64,000 nucleotides of DNA, taken from positions 2,356,001-2,420,000 of the forward strand of contig CP137320.1 of the NCBI GenBank assembly GCA_033182465.1, written 5' to 3'. Both the position numbers and the translations under genes were made by a program. The stretch is from Sanghuangporus weigelae. Its lineage: Eukaryota > Basidiomycota > Agaricomycetes > Hymenochaetales > Hymenochaetaceae. A model generated the notes under the pieces. It saw only the letters and a list, made by a program, of their open reading frames with translations, did no database searches and was not told the DNA's origin. Positions 1 through 8,070 of the stretch are shown in pieces; position 1 is the stretch's first letter; every line of letters begins with the position of its first letter.

Positions 1-1126
1 AAAATAGAGCAGCCATGGTACAATAAAGATGCTCTCTTTGGACGGTGTACTGATGCATTTCGTAGTTTGCGAGACAAGGAAACGAAAGTGCATCTTTCGG
101 CGTGCTTCTGGATCCCGAAACTTGGCGTGGCTTGGACTATAGCTTAAATCAAATCCAATACTGGGTAGGCGAGGTTTGGATAACTATGCTTCATTTCGCC
201 ACTCGAAGGTGAGATGAATCTTACGTCTAATGACTAGCCGGCTTATTGAAGTCAATGCGAAGACGGCAGGTCCGACAAGTGAACGAATTCTTGAAGCCTC
301 GACGGCCTGGTTCGTTCACTGCATGGAACGATTTCTTCTTCATGTCACTGGACAAGATGAACGCTTCTCCGACAATAGCCGGACAGCTATACAGAGCATT
401 GCAATTGAGGGTAATTACTGTCTTTCCAAGTGGTCAAATCACCACTAAGAACTATGCCAAACTCTGCAGAAAGCGAACCAGGGTGCAACATCTATGGATT
501 ATGTCCTCAAGGCACTATGGCAGAGCGAATACCAAGGACGCTTCCGGCAGTATCGATTGGCGATAATTCTTCTGGCTGATGCAGGCCTTGAGTATGGTAT
601 GACTGTCTGGAGCAAAAAATCGGTGGAAGAAATCATGCCACAGGTATAATATGAGTCTGAAATTTTCAGGTTTACAATATCAGACTAACTTGGTATAGGT
701 GATCTCCGGAGATGATTTGGAACTACGTGCTTTAGCGTGCTATGTTCTAGCGAGATGCATCGTCGCTTGCAGCCATCAAGGTGAGAAGTTTTCATGTCTG
801 CGGTAGTAGGTAACCAATGTCATGAAAACTTCCTTCTAGCATCGAACCCGCCGGATGCATTACGAAGCGCAATCCCTTACCTTCAAATTGCGGAGCAAGA
901 CTATCTCACTCTTGAGATCCAGCCTGCCGTCCAAGATGTGCTTTACGTCCAAGCTCTCGTATACAACACATTGGGCGAACAGCACGAGCGCGATGCCGTG
1001 GCTTTACGACATAGGGATGCAAGGACGGAACACGAACGATTGGAGAGCATTTATGTTAATGCAGGGTGGGACGAAATTTGGGACCTTGCCAGCGAAATTT
1101 GTGCTAAACTTGCATCACGGAGCTGA
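1..1126 (+). CDS. APC5: Anaphase-promoting complex subunit 5 (APC5)-like, 3' part
   Basis: APC5 is a TPR-containing scaffold subunit of the APC/C ubiquitin ligase that drives mitotic exit. Only the C-terminal part is here; the gene begins before base 1. Clear coding exons are 450-643, 699-780 and 840-1126 (TGA), joined by introns 644-698 and 781-839 with phases that keep one frame. An earlier intron at about 411-449 is likely, and the exon structure before 410 is uncertain. The exons read with helical TPR-like text such as RLAIILLADAGLEYGM, VEEIMPQ, LACYVLARCIVAC and IPYLQIAEQDYLTLE. The end carries VYNTLGEQHERDAVALR, which resembles the C-terminal helix of animal APC5 (LYHTLGKTQERNRC). The assignment comes from remembered family text, not a search. 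Another TPR protein is possible but less likely. Confidence 0.7.
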
Positions 1127-1274
1127 ATAAGAATAGTATAAGAATTCCATGTCCCATCGGCCGCCGCCTCAATCTGTGAGCACTAATGTGTATCTTATCA
1201 GATTAATCTTGAGGGAACGAATCATATGCATATATGACGTGCGAATCAGGGACGCATTGCACAAGAGTATATAT
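1127..1274. other. Intergenic DNA, remnant of the original APC5-OMT spacer
   Basis: These 148 bases follow the APC5 stop and end at the left end of the long-TIR element. With 3875-3927 they are all that remains of the ancestral spacer before the methyltransferase. No gene is seen. Confidence 0.6.
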
Positions 1275-1710
1275 CACACCGGGCAAAGAGTTATTATAAT
1301 CTAAAAGAAATTTATAATTAGCTGACAAACAAGATTTGAAATTAAATACTGCATTTAATTACGTGAAATATTTCATGTTTGTTCCTTGATAGAACTTGAA
1401 ATAACAATAAGGATTTAGATTCGGATTAGGAAAACAAAGAGATTTCAAATAATGTCGTGTGAGGAACACATAAAGAAACTTGAAGTCTTAGAAAAGCAAA
1501 AATGGTTAAGTTTAGTTATTGCCGAAATTTTATGTCTTTGATAGGAAGAAATTTAAAATTCTTTTTATTATTCTGACAAAGAAAAAATAAGTTTGACTCG
1601 CAGTGGGCGCTCAGCGGGCGATCGGTGGGCGATCGGCGGGCGATTCGAGGGCGCTCAGCGGGCGCTCAGAGGATGCTCAGCGGGCACTCAGAGGGCGATC
1701 GGCGGGCAAT
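1275..1710. repeat. Left long terminal inverted repeat of the RPB1-carrying element
   Basis: The reverse complement of 3410-3874, starting CACACCGGGCAAAG and ending GCGGGCAAT at the border with RPB1 sequence. About 1590-1710 is a tandem array of roughly 10-bp units alternating GGGCGCTCAG-like and GGGCGATCGG-like sequence. The left arm is about 29 bp shorter than the right, explained by fewer array units. Confidence 0.85.
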
Positions 1711-3345
1711 AGGAAGGAAGCCACCTTCGGATCTGTAACATCGACACGGTAGCGATGCTCGAATTCGCGATCATTGATACCGAACGTTTTAATGCTCTGT
1801 CTCTCAATGAAAGTCTCATCCATGCCACCTTTGCCATAGACGAACTGTATGAGATTACCCAACGAGTTCCGAACAGTCCCGTCATAATGTACCATGGTCT
1901 TCTAGAGTCTTGACAAGCCGCCGTTGGATGTAGCCAATCTCCGCCGTCTTGACAGCCGTGTCAATTAATCCCTCGCGACCCGCCATGGCGTGAAAGAAGA
2001 ACTCTTGCGGTGTTAATCCACGCAAGTAGGAATTCTCAATGAAACCCGGCGCCTCTGGACTGAAATCATCCTTCATGAAGTGCGGTAGTGTTCGATGTCT
2101 GAAGCCGAACGGGATACACTTCCCTTCCACGGATTGCTGACCGACGCAAACAGACATCTGGGAGATGTTGATGAAGGAACCCTGGGAACCAGCGACTACC
2201 ATCTGCTTGGCATTATTGTCCTCTTTGTGGTTCTCCTGAGCATATTGACCAGAGGGATCACGAGCCAAATTGAGCTCCCGTTCGACTTGACTCTCGAAGG
2301 ATTCGTGGATAGTCATACCCGGAGCTGCTTTCAGGCGATCCATGGCCGCATCTTCTATGACTTTGGCAACATTCTGTTTCCGCATCTTAATCTGCTCCGT
2401 GATGTACGCCATCGTTTTTCTGTCTGCAACCGTATCGCCGATACCGATACTGAATCCATTGTGGAACAGCCAATAATTGACGATATTCTGCAGACCCGTA
2501 AAGAGCGATCGTGTAGCTTCAGGACCTTTCTCTCGGAAAACAACGTGCATCAGGCCGCCCTGGGATGCGCCAACGGTCTTCTTTCTCAACAATACCAAAG
2601 ATGATCTCGCCATTCTCGATCAGTATGCCATCATCGAAGACAGGACTCCATGACTTGTTCTCGGGCGACCGGAAAATGTTGATCCCACGCGGGATTGTCA
2701 TGCTAAGAATTTGCTTGCCCGTCCATAAAAAATTGGGTTTCAAAATGGTTGGTGTTGGGATCGTGCCGTCCCAATTCGGTACCCAAAGCAGTATATTCTG
2801 TACTTGTTGCCAATCAAGGGAACAACCTCGCAAGGTGAACTTGCGGATACCGCAAAGAGTATCCTGCACGATACCAATAACGGGCTTGTTCGCTTGGGGC
2901 GAAATGATCTGCCTGGGGACCCATTCTATTTGACTGAGCTCGGCCCGAGTCTCCTCGCTCTGGGGGACACTACACGAAGATGAGAAACGGCAGCACAAGG
3001 CGGCAGTGATACGACGTACTGCATGTTCATTTCATCACCATCGAAGTCGGCATTGTACGGAGGAGTAATGGAAAGATTGAGACGAACGGTTGCATAGAAT
3101 TGGTCAGAGTTCAGACATGAACATATAGGTCGAGCACGCACTTGAATAGGGCATTAGTCGGATCCTGTGACACATCATAGACCTTTGTGCGTGCAATTAT
3201 GGCTGTCTGTTGAAGAGGACATAATTGCGTTGATAGATAAATGAGACTAGATCAGGCGCTACTGAATGGTAGACTTACTCTCCGTTCATTAAGTGCCTTT
3301 CAAAGATCCATCCATACTGAAGAAATGCATCTGCATGCTTATTTT
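1711..3345 (-). pseudogene. RPB1: RNA polymerase II largest subunit (RPB1) fragment, captured with introns
   Basis: The minus strand encodes the catalytic middle of RPB1, roughly residues 440-920 of the family. In order it shows [37 protein letters not shown] (the Mg-binding active-site loop), [49 protein letters not shown], the bridge-helix region [19 protein letters not shown], and NDREFEHRYRVDVTDP, stopping at the inner edge of the left TIR. An intact 50-nt GT-AG intron sits at 2970-3019 exactly where the frame needs it. Two more introns upstream have decayed acceptors. It is dead: an extra A near 2588 shifts the frame, about 2 bases are missing near 1895, and a stop replaces the residue after NRQP near 3211. 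A normal RPB1 has about 1,700 residues plus the CTD. Retained introns show capture from DNA, not cDNA. Confidence 0.92.
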
Positions 3346-3409
3346 ATTGAAGAGCTATATAGAGGATGCATGGACTGGTTAAGCATTGTATGTATGGTGA
3401 AATATCAGG

Positions 3410-3874
3410 ATTGCCCGCTGAGCACCCTCTGAGCACCCTCTGATCGCCCGCTGAGTGCCCTCTGAGTGCCCGCTGAGCATCCTCTGAGCGCCCTCGGATC
3501 GCCCTCGGATCGCCCGCCGATCGCCCACCGATCGCCCGCTGAGCGCTGCGAGTCAAACTTATTTTTTCTTTGTCAGAATAATAAAAAGAATTTTAAATTT
3601 CTTCCTATCAAAGACATAAAATTTCGGCAATAACTAAACTTAACCATTTTTGCTTTTCTAAGACTTCAAGCTTCTTTATGTGTTCCTCACACGATATTAT
3701 TTGAAATCTCTTTGTTTTCCTAATCCGAATCTAAATCCTTATTGTTATTTCAAGTTCTATCAAGGAACAAACATGAAATATTTCACGTAATTAAATGCAG
3801 TATTTAATTTCAAATCTTGTTTGTCAGCTAATTATAAATTTCTTTTAGATTATAATAACTCTTTGCCCGGTGTG
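3410..3874. repeat. Right long terminal inverted repeat of the RPB1-carrying element
   Basis: Inverted partner of 1275-1710. The inner part (about 3412-3545) is an array of 10-bp units reading CGCCCTCTGAG or CGCCCGCCGAT on this strand. The outer part (about 3546-3874) is AT-rich and ends CTCTTTGCCCGGTGTG. A few substitutions separate the arms. Confidence 0.85.
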
Positions 3875-3927
3875 TATAATCAGCACGAGATACAGTGGGA
3901 GTGCGTTATTCACAAGCCCTTCAAGAT
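3875..3927. other. Residual upstream DNA of the methyltransferase gene
   Basis: A 53-bp stretch between the long-TIR element and the hAT element, ending in the left copy of the target duplication TTCAAGAT (3920-3927). Its other copy, at 16995-17002, overlaps the methyltransferase ATG. This was therefore the immediate 5' flank of that gene before invasion. Confidence 0.75.
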
Positions 3928-4352
3928 TAGGGTAGGAGAGGAAACTCAAATGGGCTCGTGGAAACTAGTTTCCACAAGTAAACTCAGCAGCAGGTCCTGT
4001 GGTGAAAGGATCCGCTCAAAATCTCGCATCAGGATCAACGCGATCAACAGATCTACACGATCAGCTTTCCAAACGCGACCGGTAACCAAGCCAGCTATCA
4101 AAGGCCCAAGCAATCGAGCGGCCTAGGCAACAGTAACCCGTTACCACCCGAGCGCTAGAAGCACCGAAGCGGATACGTAATCCCGCTAACAGCTAACACC
4201 GCCGACCGCCTATTACCGCGGACTACCACTCTAACGCCGCCGACCAAGCAACCAGAGCGACCTCGATCAAAAGAAGCGATCAAACTTCTTAGAAGTCCAG
4301 AAGCACAACTACTAAAGCCTAAACGCTAAAAGGCTAAAGGCTAATAAGGTTT

Positions 4353-4994
4353 ATGGAGACCTCACTGGCATTTCAGCACTGTCAAGTCTGTGCACGAGTT
4401 TACATGGTCCTTTATGAAGTATACTACTTAGTATGCACGGCAACGGTTGGTACGCGTGACTGTCACATCGAAACCGAGCGACACCTTCAGGATACAATGC
4501 ATTCCAATCCACCAAGCCCAATAGTACCCAAGAAACGAGAGGAACTCACGATCACAACTCGGACCCCTCGAACTGCGAACCCGATAACTTGGAGAATGAT
4601 TGGATGGTATAGACCGGAGTTGCACACACCATGTCCAGCATCTACGATACAGGCAAACCTTTATTTACCGAGAGATGCGAACCTGGAAACCAAGCAATTA
4701 CAACTCCTTATACAACGAAGGATATGGCGCTACATTCGAGATATACGATACGAAGGCAAAGCATGGCTAGTCACCAGAACCCAGCAGAACCCACCAGCAG
4801 AGCTTATGCAGTTCATGATATGCCTTGGACCATACTCTACACCGACCCGACACCTTAACACTGACGTGCGAGTTATGCTTACCCTCGCTGGACCTCGAGA
4901 TGAATTCCGAAGAATCACATACCGAGCAGCCTACATCGCTCCAAGAGCAAAGATGCCACTCAATGACGGCAATGACATCGTTATGGAGTACTGA
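4353..4994 (+). CDS. 213-codon ORF inside the LTR U3 region (unknown)
   Basis: An uninterrupted frame of 213 codons upstream of the LTR TATA box, sense to the element. The same frame is open in all five LTR copies, but these are too similar for that alone to show selection. The predicted protein is basic, has a Cys- and Tyr-rich hydrophobic start and no domain I recognise. From the 3' LTR it would sit at the end of the genomic RNA, a position analogous to LTR-encoded accessory genes of some retroviruses. It may also be chance, as an overlapping 103-codon frame (4825-5136) shows the region is low in stops. Confidence 0.3.
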   Translation: METSLAFQHCQVCARVYMVLYEVYYLVCTATVGTRDCHIETERHLQDTMHSNPPSPIVPKKREELTITTRTPRTANPITWRMIGWYRPELHTPCPASTIQANLYLPRDANLETKQLQLLIQRRIWRYIRDIRYEGKAWLVTRTQQNPPAELMQFMICLGPYSTPTRHLNTDVRVMLTLAGPRDEFRRITYRAAYIAPRAKMPLNDGNDIVMEY

Positions 4995-5207
4995 CAGCGG
5001 AGCATTCCATATCGGAGCACCACCTCTATTGTCTCAGTCAGCAACTCCAAAGAATTCTGTCATAGTGGAGACGACCTTACAAAGATTGGAGCAAAGTGGA
5101 GCGAAGCGCAGCAGGATGACAAAGGAACAGATGTAATGGTGGAGGAAAGTGGAGTAAAGTGGAGACAGGATGAGTAAGAAATAGGACGGAAAATGGAATA
5201 TCTGGGA

Positions 5208-5255
5208 GCATAAATAGTTGTAGGATTAGGCCCTCATTTCCCCATCTTTCGATCC
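5208..5255 (+). promoter_or_regulatory. LTR promoter: TATA-like box and predicted 5' end of the element RNA
   Basis: GCATAAATAG at about 5208-5217 is a TATA-like box. About 30 bp downstream, 5244-5255 reads ATCTTTCGATCC, exactly complementary to the 12 bases just after the LTR (5517-5528). In Tf1/sushi-type elements the first bases of the RNA fold back on the primer-binding site, so the spacing predicts a transcript starting at about 5244. Confidence 0.55.
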
Positions 5256-5514
5256 TCTTAACACACTGGTGTAAAGCTTGCCCTACAGCGAGCTATTACT
5301 GTGTGCTTTGTACTATCACGCCTCTTGGAAATCCCAATCTGCTTTACTATTACCTCGTATCTGAAAACATCCATAACTCGGACCGCGACTAGGAAGGCTA
5401 GTAAGGGACCGCGTGGTACAGCCAGACGTGGGTAGATAAGATCACCTCTGCACAACACACCGCTGCTTAGGCAAAAGGATTGAACCGGTGTAACCCCGGG
5501 CCTACTCCCTAACA

Positions 5515-5530
5515 TTGGATCGAAAGATCA
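5515..5530 (+). promoter_or_regulatory. Primer-binding site, apparently self-primed
   Basis: Directly after the 5' LTR, GGATCGAAAGAT (5517-5528) pairs perfectly with 5244-5255 inside the LTR. No obvious tRNA 3'-end complement was recognised here. This matches the self-priming arrangement known in Tf1 and related chromoviruses. Confidence 0.6.
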
Positions 5531-5575
5531 CTCGCTAGTTTTACCACCACCTCTCACGGGCAAGGTTCTTGGCTA

Positions 5576-5917
5576 GTGTTTTATCGAGGCGAGGACCGTC
5601 GACCTCAAGTCCCTATCGACGTCACTAGTTTCGAGACTAGTACCCATATCGAATCCTCAGGACAAGTGCACATCCTGGAGAACGACAAACCCGATTCACT
5701 TAAATCACATATCTACTATCATAACCCCTACAACGACGAAGTGTACCTAATAGCAAAGGCATCTGGTAGCCCTGCAGTTGGGAGCACGCAAACAACAACC
5801 ACGAAAGTAGCAGCAGTCCCTTCCACTATTGCTACATTCGACGAGAAAGGAACTACTTGGTTAACAGCACCAAGGAACAATAACCCTGAAGTATCAGGCG
5901 AGAAACGAAGTTCATGA
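5576..5917 (+). CDS. Retrotransposon copy 1, small leader ORF (113 aa, unknown)
   Basis: A 113-codon frame starting 61 bp after the LTR. It is hydrophilic with no recognised domain. Its stop overlaps the start of the next ORF in an ATGA (5914-5917), an arrangement known for coupled termination-reinitiation in other systems. It is also open in copy 2. Its role is unknown. Confidence 0.45.
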   Translation: MFYRGEDRRPQVPIDVTSFETSTHIESSGQVHILENDKPDSLKSHIYYHNPYNDEVYLIAKASGSPAVGSTQTTTTKVAAVPSTIATFDEKGTTWLTAPRNNNPEVSGEKRSS

Positions 5918-6948
5918 ACCGATCAGGAAACGCCAACAACAGAAGTAACGGTCATCGAACGAACGAACGGGCGAACGATAATCAAACGAGGTTCACACCT
6001 AGATCCCTCGACGAACGAGTTCAACATATCACCAACAGGCTACGTAGTCTGGAAAGCGATCACGACATACTATACGCGACAACGAACCACAGCATATTGT
6101 ATCCACCAGTGATCAGAAGGCTACAAGAAAGGGTTGAAAGACTGGAAGAACGAACTGCAAACACGGGGCAGTCAAACAGTCTACCAACCGGAGCATACGC
6201 GACAGCAGTAGGAGATCGATTCGAAGCACTCGAAACAACTACTCGAAGAATTGGAGCACAGGTAGCAGCTCTAGAGAGATATACTCTGGAATTGGATCGA
6301 GCAGCAGGGGCACTCAATCAACGGGTCATAGACGGAAACGGAGTACTTGACCGAGAGCTCAACGCTATCCGAAACAGGATTACTGCTCAGGAACAACAAC
6401 TACAGACAATCGAGACGAGAATCGGAGAGCTTAACAGGACAGCTCTAGATCAGCCAAGGATTGTTCAAGACATCCATAACCTGCGAGAAGCCCTACTCCA
6501 ACTAGGACAAACAATCGAGTCGAGTCAACGCACCTACGCAGCTATACTCACATCGGTACAGACAACCGAAGCTACCTCAAGGAACATACTCGAACACGCT
6601 CAACGAATTCGAGAAGTAGCTCAGGCAGCACAACGCTGGGAATACTTTCTACCAAGAGAGAGAGCCCAACAGGAACAGAGTTCTGACGAATCAGTGTCCT
6701 CAGACGAAGAAGCATCACGAAGGCCATTCTTACTCAGAACCCCACCTCGAACGGTTATCATCCAAGTACCAACAGTACCTGCAGTACCCGCAAGTGGTTC
6801 AGTAGCAACCCAAGCGCCAGAGAATCCACCACCACCATCCTATTCACCACCAGCAGTGCCCATAAGCACTTACGATCATGTCGACAACCGACCAGAAGGT
6901 GCAAGCACTGGAGCAGCAACTACAGACTCTTCAGACACAACTCTCTAA
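5914..6948 (+). CDS. Retrotransposon copy 1, coiled-coil ORF upstream of gag (344 aa)
   Basis: A 344-codon frame rich in Gln, Glu, Arg and Leu with long heptad-like stretches (LERYTLELDRAAGALNQRV, LREALLQLGQTIESSQR), then an acidic serine patch (SSDESVSSDEEASRR) and a Pro-rich tail. It overlaps the gag start by 71 bp in another frame and is maintained in copy 2. It could be an extra structural (Gag-like, oligomerising) protein. No domain is recognised. Confidence 0.55.
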   Translation: MNRSGNANNRSNGHRTNERANDNQTRFTPRSLDERVQHITNRLRSLESDHDILYATTNHSILYPPVIRRLQERVERLEERTANTGQSNSLPTGAYATAVGDRFEALETTTRRIGAQVAALERYTLELDRAAGALNQRVIDGNGVLDRELNAIRNRITAQEQQLQTIETRIGELNRTALDQPRIVQDIHNLREALLQLGQTIESSQRTYAAILTSVQTTEATSRNILEHAQRIREVAQAAQRWEYFLPRERAQQEQSSDESVSSDEEASRRPFLLRTPPRTVIIQVPTVPAVPASGSVATQAPENPPPPSYSPPAVPISTYDHVDNRPEGASTGAATTDSSDTTL

Positions 6949-7966
6949 ACACAGCATCAAGCTTCCGAAGTACTATGGCAAGCGAAGCGAAGATATTGAT
7001 CTGTGGATTAGTCGATGTATCTCGAAGCTGGCACAGCATGGAGTCAAGGATGAGGAGGAGATCGCAAAGAGCCTATTTGCGGCACTAGAAGGCGACAGCT
7101 ACGATTGGTTTGCAGAGAAGAATACCCTAACGTCATTCGATGCCAATGGGAAACTGAAACCAGTACCTGCGATTATCGCTGCAACAAATGGAATGTTCGC
7201 ATCACTCAAGGACATGCTGAACTGGATGAGGATCCGAGCAGGACATCCGATCATTGGAGAACAGGAAGCCCTATTCCAACTACTATGCATCCAGCAGAAA
7301 GGAGCAAGCATTAGGGCGTACAACGACGAATTCCGACGACTCAAAGCACGAGCACCAGACACGATGGATAAGCAGATGCTCAAGTACATCTATGTCAAAG
7401 GACTAGACATGTGGGTCAAACGACGAGTCGAATCTGTACAACCCGACGCTTTCGAGAAGAACGACCTCGATGCATGGATGGAATGGACAAGCAACCTAGC
7501 AAACTCTGATGCCAGGCAAAGGCTCATGGGTAGTCAAACATACACCCCGAGATTCAAATCGAACGGACAGTCATCTTTCCGACCACCAGTACAAACAACG
7601 AAACGAGATCCAGACGCCATGGATGTAGATGCACTCCGAGGCTTGCCGAAGAAGGGAGGCAAATGCTACAACTGTGAAAAGTCAGGACATTACGCAAAGG
7701 ATTGCAAGGCACCAAGGAAGCAAAAGGGTTCTTCCTCTAAGCGGCCGAAGAAGACTAATGGTGTAAAACGGAGGACGATGACAACACGAACAATCGATTT
7801 CAAGGAAACATGTCCCGATCCGCACTGCCGAAGGCCAGTCCACTACGACCATGTAGCATGGGCTAAAGGCGATGAATCAGCAGGATGGACTTGCAAGCAT
7901 GACGAAGAATACCGAAACAACATTCGCAAATCCCTAGCAAGTAAAGAGCAACAGGGAAAAGATTAA
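6878..7966 (+). CDS. gag: Retrotransposon copy 1 Gag (capsid/nucleocapsid, 362 aa)
   Basis: An N-terminal coiled coil is followed by a Ty3-type Gag core (the LFQLLCIQQKGASIRAYNDE region) and one CCHC zinc knuckle CYNCEKSGHYAKDC at about residues 263-276. A second Cys/His cluster lies at the C-terminus (CPDPHCRRPVHYDH). Gag would form the particle and bind element RNA. Pol follows after a 104-bp gap in a different frame with its own ATG. Confidence 0.9.
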   Translation: MSTTDQKVQALEQQLQTLQTQLSKHSIKLPKYYGKRSEDIDLWISRCISKLAQHGVKDEEEIAKSLFAALEGDSYDWFAEKNTLTSFDANGKLKPVPAIIAATNGMFASLKDMLNWMRIRAGHPIIGEQEALFQLLCIQQKGASIRAYNDEFRRLKARAPDTMDKQMLKYIYVKGLDMWVKRRVESVQPDAFEKNDLDAWMEWTSNLANSDARQRLMGSQTYTPRFKSNGQSSFRPPVQTTKRDPDAMDVDALRGLPKKGGKCYNCEKSGHYAKDCKAPRKQKGSSSKRPKKTNGVKRRTMTTRTIDFKETCPDPHCRRPVHYDHVAWAKGDESAGWTCKHDEEYRNNIRKSLASKEQQGKD

Positions 7967-8070
7967 GACCTCCATCGAACGAGACTGCGCGATGTGAGTG
8001 TGACAAGGGTGACGAGAAAGGTTTCAACAACCAGTGTTTCAAACCTCCTGGGTTCAACCCCAGTGAAGCG

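Larger units (their letters stand above)
1275..3874. mobile_element. Long-TIR DNA element carrying an RPB1 gene fragment (Pack-type candidate)
   Basis: A 2,600-bp unit bounded by two long inverted repeats (1275-1710 and 3410-3874) that begin CACACCGGGCAAAGAG. Each repeat has an outer AT-rich part of about 330 bp and an inner array of 10-bp GC-rich units. The 1.7-kb interior holds a decayed, intron-bearing piece of RNA polymerase II subunit RPB1 on the minus strand and no transposase. The repeats match closely over their length with few differences, so insertion or arm homogenisation is fairly recent. Flanks are TATA-rich (GTATATAT before, TATAATCA after), so the target duplication cannot be fixed. 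The structure matches Pack-MULE or Pack-TIR elements. The superfamily is not recognised. Confidence 0.75.
4003..5514 (+). repeat. 5' LTR of retrotransposon copy 1
   Basis: 1,512 bp, TG...CA ends. It contains a TATA-like box near 5208-5216, a predicted start of R at about 5244, and a 213-codon ORF in the U3 part. It is near-identical to four other LTR copies in the window. Confidence 0.95.

Noticed and set aside
3241-3432. 63-codon plus ORF inside the long-TIR element
   Set aside because: It lies opposite the RPB1 fragment and reaches into the TIR; no protein-like text.
1267-3882. TATA or 8-bp target duplication for the RPB1-carrying element
   Set aside because: Both flanks are TA-rich, and no unambiguous direct repeat of fixed length can be defined.
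8048-8068. GGTTCAACCCC resembling a tRNA B box between gag and pol
   Set aside because: No acceptor, D or anticodon arms around it; a coincidence within the element.
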